Of a DNA stretch of 64,000 bases, positions 43,572-51,808 are shown one piece after another. This DNA is from Azotimanducus sp963663145 (GTDB lineage: Bacteria; Pseudomonadota; Gammaproteobacteria; Pseudomonadales; Azotimanducaceae). Position 1 is the first letter of the stretch. Each line of letters starts with the position of its first letter. Location of the stretch: positions 2,914,001-2,978,000 of the forward strand of contig OY760134.1 in the NCBI GenBank assembly GCA_963663145.1, written 5' to 3'. The position numbers and the translations under genes were made by a program. The notes beneath the pieces were generated by a model. The model saw nothing but the letters and a program-made list of their open reading frames with translations. It did not search any database and was not told the origin of the DNA.

Positions 43572-45496
43572 GCGCCTATAATTCTCCTTCGCTAGGGATG
43601 CCAAGCGGGAGCAAAGAAAAAGTGAACCAAGGGGCTGACATTATCGTCATCGGCGGCGGTCACGCGGGCGTGGAAGCTGCGGCTGCGGCCGCGCGCATGG
43701 GTGTGGATACACTGCTCATTACACAAAGCATTGAAACCATTGGGCAAATGTCCTGCAACCCGGCGATAGGCGGGGTCGGGAAAAGCCATCTGGTGAGAGA
43801 AGTAGACGCATTAGGCGGGATCATGGCCTTGGCCGCGGATGAGGCTGGCATACAGTTTCGCGTGCTCAACTCCAGCAAGGGGGCTGCGGTGCGCGCGACA
43901 AGAGCGCAGACGGACCGGAGCCTCTACAAGGCGGCGGTGCGCCACCGCGTAGAAGGGCAAGCGAACCTGCGCTTGGTGCAGCAGGAGGTCTTCAACATAC
44001 AGATTGAAGATGGTCGGGTGCTCGGCGTTGAAACTGCGCTGGGTGTTTTCTATGCGGCTAAGGCGGTGGTGTTGACCACCGGGACCTTTTTGGGCGGAGT
44101 CATTCACGTGGGCTTGCAGAATATTGCTGGTGGCCGCGCCGGAGAGCGGCCCTCCACTGAGCTCTCGACGAGAATGCGCGAACTTGGATTCGCATTGAAT
44201 CGCTTGAAAACAGGGACGCCCCCGCGCCTTGATGGTCGATCACTCGATCTTCAAGGCATGGACGTGCAACCGAGCGACGAACCGCTGCCGGTCATGTCCT
44301 TCATGGGCGAGCGCAGCGCACACCCTGAGCAAAGGCCCTGCCACATCACCCATACCAATACACGAACGCACGAGATCATTCGAGCGGCACTCAAGGATTC
44401 GCCGCTCTACAGTGGACGTATCGAGGGCGTGGGGCCGAGGTATTGCCCTTCCATTGAAGATAAGGTGGTTCGCTTCTCCGAGCGTCGGGGGCATCAGATC
44501 TTTATGGAACCGGAAGGGCTGAATACTCAGGAGTATTACCCGAACGGCATCTCCACAAGTCTGCCGTTCGAGGCCCAGATCGCCTTGGTGCAGAGCATCA
44601 AAGGCTGCGAAGAGGCGCACATCACGCGACCAGGCTATGCCATTGAGTACGATTATCTCGACCCTCGCGGCCTTTGGCCTTGGCTGGAAGCCCGAAGTCT
44701 TGCAGGCTTGTTTCTCGCCGGGCAAATCAACGGCACGACAGGCTACGAAGAAGCAGCGGCGCAAGGATTATTGGCCGGTATCAATGCCGCTCTCAAGGTG
44801 ACGGCTCGCGAGACTTGGGTTCCGTCGCGGCGCGAAGCCTACTTGGGCGTTCTGGTCGACGACCTTGTTTCACAAGGGGTGACGGAGCCCTATCGGATGT
44901 TCACCAGCCGGGCCGAATATCGAGTGTTGCTGCGTGAGGACAACGCAGATGCGAGATTGACGTCCAAAGGCCGCGAATTGGGGTTGGTTGAGGAAGAACG
45001 ATGGCGTGTATTTCAGGAACGTCAAGCGCGGGTTTCCTCGCTCGCGAGCGCTTTGCGAAGGGCTCGCGTATCGCCTCGCTCGACTGTGGCAAGAAGGCTG
45101 GAGGCCGAAAGCGGTGCGCAAGTCTCTCGGGACCAGAGCGCGTTCGATCTGCTGCGACGCCCGGAGATAGGCTCCGGTGTATTGCGAGACGCCTTGCAGT
45201 CTGAACTCGATTCAGAGGCGCGCACCGACGACTGGGAACAGGTGAAAACCGAAGCGAGTTATGCCGGATATCTGCCGCGCATGGAGCGTGAAATCGAACA
45301 ACTCAAGCAGCGCGAAGCCACGCCAATCCCAAGCGGGTTCAGTTTTCGAACCCTTGGCGGCTTGTCGGCCGAGCTTGCGGAAAAATTGGAACAGCGCAAG
45401 CCCTGCAATCTCGCCGAAGCTTCACGAATCGATGGCATGACACCTGCCGCGCTTTCCATTCTCTTGGTCTACTTGAGGCGGGATCAAGCCGCATGA
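43568..45496 (+). CDS. mnmG: tRNA uridine-34 modification enzyme MnmG
   Basis: 642 residues. FAD-binding motif VIGGGHAGVEAAAAAARMG at about 27, CNPAIGGVGKSHLVREVDALGG, and C-terminal NLAEASRIDGMTPAALSILL. The GTG at 43568 overlaps mnmE; the first 20 residues are not conserved, so a later GTG could be used. Partner of MnmE. Confidence 0.95.
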   Translation: MSAYNSPSLGMPSGSKEKVNQGADIIVIGGGHAGVEAAAAAARMGVDTLLITQSIETIGQMSCNPAIGGVGKSHLVREVDALGGIMALAADEAGIQFRVLNSSKGAAVRATRAQTDRSLYKAAVRHRVEGQANLRLVQQEVFNIQIEDGRVLGVETALGVFYAAKAVVLTTGTFLGGVIHVGLQNIAGGRAGERPSTELSTRMRELGFALNRLKTGTPPRLDGRSLDLQGMDVQPSDEPLPVMSFMGERSAHPEQRPCHITHTNTRTHEIIRAALKDSPLYSGRIEGVGPRYCPSIEDKVVRFSERRGHQIFMEPEGLNTQEYYPNGISTSLPFEAQIALVQSIKGCEEAHITRPGYAIEYDYLDPRGLWPWLEARSLAGLFLAGQINGTTGYEEAAAQGLLAGINAALKVTARETWVPSRREAYLGVLVDDLVSQGVTEPYRMFTSRAEYRVLLREDNADARLTSKGRELGLVEEERWRVFQERQARVSSLASALRRARVSPRSTVARRLEAESGAQVSRDQSAFDLLRRPEIGSGVLRDALQSELDSEARTDDWEQVKTEASYAGYLPRMEREIEQLKQREATPIPSGFSFRTLGGLSAELAEKLEQRKPCNLAEASRIDGMTPAALSILLVYLRRDQAA

Positions 45497-45505
45497 GGCG
45501 TTACG

Positions 45506-46117
45506 ATTAAGCGTCTTCGGCATTTACGCATCGGTAAAGAGATAGAGCGTCTCGGGCTGCAACCAAGCGAGGTGGTGGTTCAGGCATTGATGGATTACTT
45601 GGCTATGCTGAGCCGCGCCAACGCTCGCTTTAACCTAGTGTCGCGGCGTGCGGCGGCGCCCGAAGCGCTCTTCGACCGACATCTTATGGATAGCCTGCGC
45701 GCGGCGACGCATCTCTTGGGGCCAAGGGTGGCCGATGTGGGCTCGGGTGCGGGTCTGCCCGGCATTCCGTTGGCCATAATGTGCCCTGACTTGGACTTCA
45801 CGCTCATAGAAAGATCGGCGCGTCGTTGTGATTTCCTCAGGCATGTGAAGTTGCGTCTTGGATTGGGCAACGTGCAGGTTGTGGAACAAGATGCGTCCAA
45901 CGGACAATTAAGGGGCAGCTTCAATACCGCCTTGGCACGCGCCTTGGCCCGGCCCTGTCGTGCGCTTGGCCTGCTGAAGCCGTTGGTCATGGGATCCGGG
46001 CGGGTGGTGCTCTTTGTCGGTGCGCAGGACGTTGACTATCTCGAAGCTGAAGATGGGTGTTCAGTCGTATGCTTGCGGCCAACGAAGGCACATGATTTGG
46101 TTGCGAGGAGCGAGTGA
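45506..46117 (+). CDS. rsmG: 16S rRNA (guanine-527-N7)-methyltransferase RsmG
   Basis: About 203 residues if started at ATT 45506. AdoMet motif is VADVGSGAGLPGIPLAI. The conserved N-terminal helix (GLQPSEVVVQALMDYL) lies upstream of the first GTG at 45572, and no ATG, GTG or TTG exists between the mnmG stop and that point. ATT 45506 has GAGGCG 5 bases ahead, so a rare ATT initiation is the simplest reading. Starting at 45572 would give a 181-residue form. Confidence 0.85.
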   Translation: MKRLRHLRIGKEIERLGLQPSEVVVQALMDYLAMLSRANARFNLVSRRAAAPEALFDRHLMDSLRAATHLLGPRVADVGSGAGLPGIPLAIMCPDLDFTLIERSARRCDFLRHVKLRLGLGNVQVVEQDASNGQLRGSFNTALARALARPCRALGLLKPLVMGSGRVVLFVGAQDVDYLEAEDGCSVVCLRPTKAHDLVARSE

Positions 46118-46887
46118 TGGGAGCGGCTCGCACGGTGTGCATCATCAACCAGAAGGGTGGCGTGGGCAAGACAACCACCGCCGTCAATCTGGCCGCGTCG
46201 CTCTCGAACACGGACATCAAGACATTGCTCGTCGATCTTGATCCGCAGGCGAACGCGACCTTGGGATTCGGCGTACGACCGGAGGCCTTGCAGGCGAGCC
46301 TCTATGAAGCGCTTGTTGAGGGAAAGCCCGCGCAGGAGGTGCGACTCACCGGACTTGCCGCGCAGGTCGATCTCTTGCCGGCGCACCCGGACATGACGGG
46401 CATGGACCTAGCTTTGCAGGCCGCCAACGACCCGCGAACACGCTTGAATCAGGTACTCGCGCCGCTCAGCACGGACTACCAAGTCATACTGATTGACTGT
46501 CCGCCGACACTCAACCTGCTTTCCATCAACGGACTTGGCGCCGCGCGCGGCGTTATTATTCCCATGCAATGTGAGTACTACGCGCTCGAAGGCTTGACAG
46601 CCCTGCTAGACACCATCGACAGTGTGCGTGAGGCGGTGAACCCCGACTTGGAAATTGATGGAATACTGCGCACCATGTACGACCCGCGTAGCAACTTGAC
46701 CCGCGACGTATCGCGCCAGCTCGCAAGATATTTTGAGCGCCTGTTGTTTCGAACCCTTATCCCGCGAAACGTGCGTCTCGCGGAAGCGCCGAGTCACGGG
46801 ATGCCCGCCATCACCTACGACAAGACCGCAAAGGGTGCGCAGGCCTATCAGGCGCTCGCGACTGAGTTTGCGAGGCGGCGACTGTGA
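46114..46887 (+). CDS. parA: Chromosome partitioning ATPase ParA (Soj)
   Basis: 257 residues with the deviant Walker motif KGGVGKTT at about 13 and DCPPTLNLLSING. It moves ParB-parS complexes during segregation. The start overlaps the rsmG stop, and the stop overlaps parB. Confidence 0.95.
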   Translation: MMGAARTVCIINQKGGVGKTTTAVNLAASLSNTDIKTLLVDLDPQANATLGFGVRPEALQASLYEALVEGKPAQEVRLTGLAAQVDLLPAHPDMTGMDLALQAANDPRTRLNQVLAPLSTDYQVILIDCPPTLNLLSINGLGAARGVIIPMQCEYYALEGLTALLDTIDSVREAVNPDLEIDGILRTMYDPRSNLTRDVSRQLARYFERLLFRTLIPRNVRLAEAPSHGMPAITYDKTAKGAQAYQALATEFARRRL

Positions 46888-47756
46888 ATCCACCTAAGCG
46901 AGGATTGGGCCGAGGCTTGGATGCTCTGTTGGGTGGGCGTGAGCATGGCGAGCATTCGGAAGGCAAGCTGAGGCAAGTCCCGATTGACCTGATTCGGCGT
47001 AACCGCACCCAGCCGAGAAGGCGTTTCGATGAAACGGAGTTGGGGGCCTTGGCCGATTCGATTCGTCAACAAGGCGTATTGGAGCCCGTGCTGCTGCGAA
47101 GTGTTGCGGACAAGGATTATGAAATCATCGCCGGCGAACGGCGCTGGCGAGCGGCGCAGAAAGCGGGTCTGACGCACATACCGGCCCTGATTCGCGAGGT
47201 CCAAGACAGGGATGCGCGGGCCATGGCCTTGGTTGAGAATATGCAACGGGTTGATCTGCGTCCGCTTGAGCAGGCGGAAGGCCTGCACCGGCTCATTCGT
47301 GAACATGGCATGACGCAACAGGCGGTTTCCGAAACGGTTGGCTTATCGCGGGCAAAAGTGGCGAATTTGATTCGTTTGCGCTCGCTGGAAGCTGCGGTCA
47401 AGGCGCTCTTGGATGATGGAAGTCTCAGCGAGGGGCACGCGAAGGTGTTGCTGGGTCTCTCTGGGGGGCTTCAAATCCAAGCGGCAAGAGAGGTGGCGGC
47501 TCGGCAGTTCTCGGTGCGGCAGACTGAAACCTTGGTCAACCGGCTGCGCGAGACCGAGCACGCCGAAGCGAAAAAACAATCCGGCAAGGATGCCGATACA
47601 GAGGCACTAGAACGCGAACTCGCGGAACAATTGGGGACCAGAGTGACGCTCAACGCAGGTTCTCGAGGCAAGGGGCGCCTGATTATTCACTATTCATCAC
47701 TGAGCGTGCTCGGCGGTGTCTTGAAACGCTTGAAGGGCGAGGCGACTCAATCCTGA
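46884..47756 (+). CDS. parB: Chromosome partitioning protein ParB (Spo0J)
   Basis: 290 residues. The CTPase motif region GERRWRAAQKAG (about 76) and helix-turn-helix MTQQAVSETVGLSRAKVANL (about 137) are present. It binds the parS site at 35209. It ends the ancestral gene block; the following 125 bases hold no gene before the RiPP locus begins. Confidence 0.95.
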   Translation: MNPPKRGLGRGLDALLGGREHGEHSEGKLRQVPIDLIRRNRTQPRRRFDETELGALADSIRQQGVLEPVLLRSVADKDYEIIAGERRWRAAQKAGLTHIPALIREVQDRDARAMALVENMQRVDLRPLEQAEGLHRLIREHGMTQQAVSETVGLSRAKVANLIRLRSLEAAVKALLDDGSLSEGHAKVLLGLSGGLQIQAAREVAARQFSVRQTETLVNRLRETEHAEAKKQSGKDADTEALERELAEQLGTRVTLNAGSRGKGRLIIHYSSLSVLGGVLKRLKGEATQS

Positions 47757-47881
47757 ATATTGCCAGCATGTCTCGCTGGTCTTTCCGACAAAGAGCGCAC
47801 TGAGGCGATTGAGGAGATGGAACCCATTCAAGTCGCGCTCTTTCACTCGCGATGAGGATGTGTTCCAAGAAAAGGCGGCGC

Positions 47882-49168
47882 TTATGCCCGCAGCCCACAG
47901 CCGAGCCCTTGCGATACTTGCGCGAAGCTTGTCACCGGGACTCCGCAGAGGCGGTCCCAATCGGCTTTCTCGATGACCGGCCGGTCGAGAAGCTCGAACA
48001 TCTCGTCGAATTTGTTCAGCGCCCCACAATCCACTTCGTTAGGATCGGCCACCTTTCTGTGGCGCGGCCAGGCTTGGCCACGGGCGTAACGCCAGAACTC
48101 AGTATCGAAGGCCGAGCCGCACGAATAGTGCCACCCAACGAATAGTCCGTAGCAAAGCATATTGTTGATCAAGAATCGGTTCACCGCCGCCGCGTCGCTC
48201 TCAAGAAATTCGGCTGATCGACGGAGCCGCGTTTCAAGCACCATGCCGATTTGCAACTGCGCCGAGACGATTGCGGTGGCTTCCAAAGGCTCCATAAACG
48301 CCGCCGAGTTGCCTATGCGGGCGATGGCGCCATCGTATATGCGGCGGTGAATGAAGTTGGGAAATCGGATCACGGCGCGCTGCTCGAATTCCGGCACGTC
48401 GTCGGATTGCAATAGGCTGTCGAAGTCGGATTCAATCTCGTCCATGCTCGTCAGGTCGCGATTGAAGATGTAACCATAGGAAGTGTGAGCGGTGAGCGGA
48501 ATCACGAACACCCAGCCGTGCGGGCGCGCGACCGCGCGGGTATAGGTTGGTTGGCGAAAAGGCTCGCCCTCGGTTGTTGTCAGCATTGCCGGACAGCGCC
48601 TGATGACGGCTGTATTGGTAGGGATGAAGGAAATATCAATGTGTTCGGCGGCATTCAGTTCTCGCGGAAAGCCGCGAGCGTCAAAGACGAGGTCGTAGCG
48701 TTCGGGCGCTCGGCTTTCGAACTCCACTTGTGCGCCGCCATCAACCTTGGTGATCTTGAGCACCTTCGCATCGATATGTTGGGCGCGAGTGGACTCTGCG
48801 AGCAGCTCTCCCATGAAGTCGGCAGAGAGGTGGTAGGCGTAGGAGACTTGTTGCGGCGTGAAAAAGTGAGTGAAGTCGTGATTGCGTCGGCCCCATCCCT
48901 CAAAAGACACACCGTACTTTCGCGTGCCGTGCAATCGCTGTTGCAGAGTCTCGTGCGCCAGATTGGTCAGCAGGTGTAGTTCGCGAACCAGGCTCGGCCA
49001 ACTGCCCTCACCCACGCCAATGACGGGGATGCGTGAGTCGTAAATATGATGAAGTTCGTGTTCGCCTTCGGGAAGAAGGCGCGTTACGCTGGCGGCCGCC
49101 AGCGCACCGGCAGTTCCGCGTCCAACGACCGCGATCTTTCGTAAGGATGTATTGGTGGGCAGGGGCAC
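47882..49168 (-). CDS. Tryptophan-halogenase-like flavoprotein
   Basis: 428 residues of the FAD-dependent halogenase family. FAD motif GRGTAG is at 16-21. Lys84 in GTRKYGVSFEGWG aligns with the halogenase catalytic lysine. EPLEATAI matches the EPLEST(S)GI region, keeping the glutamate. The WxWxIP signature is altered to WVFVIP (219-224), so chlorination is plausible but a different flavin reaction is also possible. It starts with GTG behind GGAG. It is the third gene of an operon running away from the RiPP precursor, whose last residue is Trp: the likely target by inference. Confidence 0.8.
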   Translation of the reverse strand: MPLPTNTSLRKIAVVGRGTAGALAAASVTRLLPEGEHELHHIYDSRIPVIGVGEGSWPSLVRELHLLTNLAHETLQQRLHGTRKYGVSFEGWGRRNHDFTHFFTPQQVSYAYHLSADFMGELLAESTRAQHIDAKVLKITKVDGGAQVEFESRAPERYDLVFDARGFPRELNAAEHIDISFIPTNTAVIRRCPAMLTTTEGEPFRQPTYTRAVARPHGWVFVIPLTAHTSYGYIFNRDLTSMDEIESDFDSLLQSDDVPEFEQRAVIRFPNFIHRRIYDGAIARIGNSAAFMEPLEATAIVSAQLQIGMVLETRLRRSAEFLESDAAAVNRFLINNMLCYGLFVGWHYSCGSAFDTEFWRYARGQAWPRHRKVADPNEVDCGALNKFDEMFELLDRPVIEKADWDRLCGVPVTSFAQVSQGLGCGLRA

Positions 49169-49232
49169 TTCTTACTCCATGCATAGATGTTGGGATTATC
49201 GCTGACTGCAAACACAATAGCTTGTCCGCGGC

Positions 49233-50462
49233 TCAAAAGCTGTAGGTCAATTCAACGCCGAGGAAGCTGTCGCGGCGCGCAGAATAGGTCAAATCCTCGG
49301 GGTCTGAACTCAGGTTGGCGATCATTTCAACGCGCAGGGTCCAATCTTGGGAAATGCGGCGCTTGAACGCCATGTTAAGAGCGCTGTAGTGATAGCGGAG
49401 ATCAGCTAGCAAGCCCGCCACCAACTCGGTGCCTTCCACATCATTGAAGCCGAAAAAGGCAGCCACAAACAGATCATTCGCCCACACACTGGTTGCTCGC
49501 CGGCCACGACTGTCACCGAGCCATTCGCCGAGCAGAGTCACATCGGCATTAGACCCGAAGAGCGAATAGAAGGTGCGTTCCAACCCGAGAATGAAGGCAC
49601 TGTAGTCTTCCTCTTCGCCGAAGAGATTGCGCGATCCGCTGCGTCGAATCGCTTCCAACTTGTACAGCCACGGACCGGTGGTGATCTGGGCATCGAGGCC
49701 GAGCTGTCGGATCTGTTCGTAGTAGGACACCCAAGGAACGTCGGTTGGCGGAAGCTGCTGCGAAGCGGGTGCGGGCAAAAAGAAGGGGTCTCGGCTGGTT
49801 CCGCGAAAGGCACTGACGCCAAAATCGACGACGCCATAAGTGTTGCTGTAGCGAAGCGCATAATCGAGATGACGTTCCTCGTCACCGCTCTCGTAGAGGG
49901 CATCCGCATCAATCAAGAATTCGCCGCGCAAACGTCCGGCACGCCCTGGAAAGCTGCGTTTGCGATGATAGGGCAGCAGGAAGGCTTGCGCGACACCCCA
50001 GCCGCCTGAGAGTGTCAGGTGGGCCATGGGCTGTCCGAGTTTCGGCCTGTCGCGCGGATGCTCGACCAGATCCAATTGGTTGACTATGTCAACGAGGTTG
50101 TGCAGTTCGGCCACGCCCCAAAAGACGCGGTCGAGACCGAGGCGAATCTCCCAAGCGTTTTCGCCCCAGTCGCCGTAAGTGAGGAAGTAGGCCTCGCGCA
50201 GGTCGGCGTGCGTGCGCCGAGGATCGGCGCTGTCATAGCGACCAAGCGGTGTGAAGGTAAAGCTCGCGCTGTCGCCGAGCTCCGCGTATAGCGATGTTTC
50301 CGCAACGACCCCGACAGTGCTTGAACGTTGGCCGGGGTAGGCGGGAGACTGTGGATACCATCTCGCTTGCAGGCTCAGGTCGCCGTAGAAGTCGAGCGTC
50401 TGTGCGTTGCCGCACTCCGCAGCCGTCAGCGCCAAGGCGAGAAGTGCGCAAGCAAACCGCAT
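49233..50462 (-). CDS. Outer-membrane beta-barrel protein of unknown function
   Basis: 409 residues with a signal peptide (about 1-20, ending GNAQ) and alternating amphipathic strands to a C-terminal ELTYSF, the usual barrel-assembly signal. Barrels of this kind often stand beside a LolA-like protein and an RND (MMPL) transporter; here the LolA-like gene is present and overlaps as TAATG, but no RND gene exists in the window. It may help export or uptake of the RiPP product. Confidence 0.72.
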   Translation of the reverse strand: MRFACALLALALTAAECGNAQTLDFYGDLSLQARWYPQSPAYPGQRSSTVGVVAETSLYAELGDSASFTFTPLGRYDSADPRRTHADLREAYFLTYGDWGENAWEIRLGLDRVFWGVAELHNLVDIVNQLDLVEHPRDRPKLGQPMAHLTLSGGWGVAQAFLLPYHRKRSFPGRAGRLRGEFLIDADALYESGDEERHLDYALRYSNTYGVVDFGVSAFRGTSRDPFFLPAPASQQLPPTDVPWVSYYEQIRQLGLDAQITTGPWLYKLEAIRRSGSRNLFGEEEDYSAFILGLERTFYSLFGSNADVTLLGEWLGDSRGRRATSVWANDLFVAAFFGFNDVEGTELVAGLLADLRYHYSALNMAFKRRISQDWTLRVEMIANLSSDPEDLTYSARRDSFLGVELTYSF

Positions 50463-51280
50463 TAACGTACGCGTCGAAGTGCCGTTTGCGTGAATTCGTT
50501 ATCGTCCAAGTCGGGGCGGAAATGAAAGTTGGACCACTTAAGCGTCGTGCTCTTGTTGTTCAACTTGTTCACCATAGTCATATCTGCCGCACGCCAGAAC
50601 TGATCAAGGTATTGCTCATAGTCCGTAAAGGTGAGAGTTTTCGCGTGCGTTCCCTTGCGATCAAAAAGCTCCACCTTCCAAGCCCTCAATTCAGTGGTGT
50701 CCTGCCAGACGACCTTGCGGCTATATCCAGACTTCGCCTCAAGCGGAAAGTGTTCGATCACTGTGCACATGAGGTCGCCACAGGGCTCGTCGCGAAGGTA
50801 TTTGTACGCATACTCCTCAACAAGCGGTGTCGTCATGTCTTCATAGGAAAATTCGCTGCCCATAAAAGACCCCGCGCGGGTTGACGCGCTAATGCGCTTG
50901 ACTCGCTTCAAGGCCGGCAGATAAAGCCACTGATCGTCCGGCTGGTTGATGTGGGCATGGGTCAGAAGGGCCGTGCCTTGAACGTCCCGAGGCTGGTCAA
51001 AGATGATTAGGCTCTTGTCGCCGTCATCGGCGACTTCACGCACCTTGAAGCGCATGTGTCGACGACTCTCGCGCCCTTGGCGGTCGAACAAGATCATTGT
51101 CATTTCTGCGGTGAAGCTCCCAAAGCCCTGATTTCGGGCGTCAGCCTCTAACGCCAGTCGCAAACCCTTTCCCTCCGGGGTTTCGCTCTGCGCGATCGCG
51201 GGAATGGTTGCGAGGCTCGCCCAGCTGAGTATCAAGGCAGAGAAAAAGCCCGTCGCTCTGGGACGACACCTCGAAATCAC
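50462..51280 (-). CDS. LolA-like outer-membrane lipoprotein-sorting protein
   Basis: About 272 residues with a signal peptide ending ATIPAIAQ. SRRHMRFKVREVADDGDKSL and QWLYLPALKRVKRISASTRA with FMGSEFSYEDM match the periplasmic lipoprotein-sorting family that accompanies RND transporters. I choose GTG 51280 because AGGAG lies 8 bases before it; an ATG further up would overlap the precursor promoter. First gene of the operon, divergent from the precursor. Confidence 0.8.
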   Translation of the reverse strand: MISRCRPRATGFFSALILSWASLATIPAIAQSETPEGKGLRLALEADARNQGFGSFTAEMTMILFDRQGRESRRHMRFKVREVADDGDKSLIIFDQPRDVQGTALLTHAHINQPDDQWLYLPALKRVKRISASTRAGSFMGSEFSYEDMTTPLVEEYAYKYLRDEPCGDLMCTVIEHFPLEAKSGYSRKVVWQDTTELRAWKVELFDRKGTHAKTLTFTDYEQYLDQFWRAADMTMVNKLNNKSTTLKWSNFHFRPDLDDNEFTQTALRRVR

Positions 51281-51306
51281 GCGCCATTCTCCTCGCGACA
51301 AACCTA

Positions 51307-51336
51307 TTGACATTGTACGGCAATGCTTTGTATGCT
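51307..51336 (+). promoter_or_regulatory. Promoter of the RiPP precursor gene
   Basis: TTGACA (51307-51312), 18-base spacer, TATGCT (51331-51336). This is the best sigma-70-type promoter I see in the locus. It leaves a leader of about 80 bases before the precursor ATG. Confidence 0.6.
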
Positions 51337-51424
51337 GAAAAACACATCTCCAGACACCCTGCCGATTCACACCGAAAAAGTTGGGTCTGGAGCTTTCTTT
51401 TCACCACTTTAGAGAGGGAGAAAC

Positions 51425-51676
51425 ATGAGAGACGGCGACCAAATGCTAAAGCAGATTGTCGAGAAGTCTTCTTTGGATGCGGAGTTCAGGCAAGCCTTGC
51501 TTTCCGACCCAAAGGACACCATCAGCAAAGAGCTTGGTATCGCATTCCCGGATACGATGGATGTCAAGGTGCATGAAAGCGACTTGAACACAGTGCATGT
51601 TGCGCTGCCACCTGATCCGCTGCTCAGTGAAGAACAGCTGGAAGCTATTTCGGCTGGTCTGACCTGCTCTTGGTAA
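51425..51676 (+). CDS. RiPP precursor peptide with nitrile-hydratase-type (NHLP) leader
   Basis: 83 residues. LDAEFRQALLSDPKDTISKE, then LGIAFPDTMDVKVHES and TVHVALPPDP follow the alpha-subunit nitrile-hydratase leader family used by many TOMM and other RiPP precursors. The leader ends LEAISAG (72-78), a typical cleavage motif, leaving a five-residue core LTCSW (79-83). The core holds Thr, Cys and Ser, which YcaO enzymes can cyclise, and a terminal Trp. It has its own promoter, a GGGAG ribosome site and a terminator, so it is expressed alone, unlike the enzyme operons on the other strand. Confidence 0.85.
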   Translation: MRDGDQMLKQIVEKSSLDAEFRQALLSDPKDTISKELGIAFPDTMDVKVHESDLNTVHVALPPDPLLSEEQLEAISAGLTCSW

Positions 51677-51678
51677 GC

Positions 51679-51694
51679 TCGGTCAGCTGACCGA
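51679..51694. repeat. 16-base perfect palindrome after the precursor stop
   Basis: TCGGTCAGCTGACCGA starts 2 bases after the TAA of the precursor gene. It could be an operator, or form a short hairpin in the mRNA that stabilises the 3' end ahead of the terminator. Confidence 0.5.
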
Positions 51695-51715
51695 CAACCC
51701 TGCGGTTTCACAGAA

Positions 51716-51752
51716 CCCCGCTTGGCGCGAGCTGAGCGGGGATTTTTTCTTT
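51716..51752 (+). terminator. Rho-independent terminator of the precursor gene
   Basis: CCCCGCT (51716-51722) pairs with AGCGGGG (51735-51741), followed by ATTTTTTCTTT. A strong intrinsic terminator for the plus strand. The minus side has no T-run, so it does not clearly stop the opposing operon. Confidence 0.85.
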
Positions 51753-51808
51753 GCGTAGCGCGTCTCCTCGCGGAGCGGCATTCCTCTTCTTCGCTTCCGC
51801 TTGCCGAG

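Noticed and set aside
44099..44114. CACGTG core in mnmG as a second parS site
   Set aside because: The flanks do not form the TGTTNCACGTGNAACA palindrome, so it is a chance hexamer in coding sequence.
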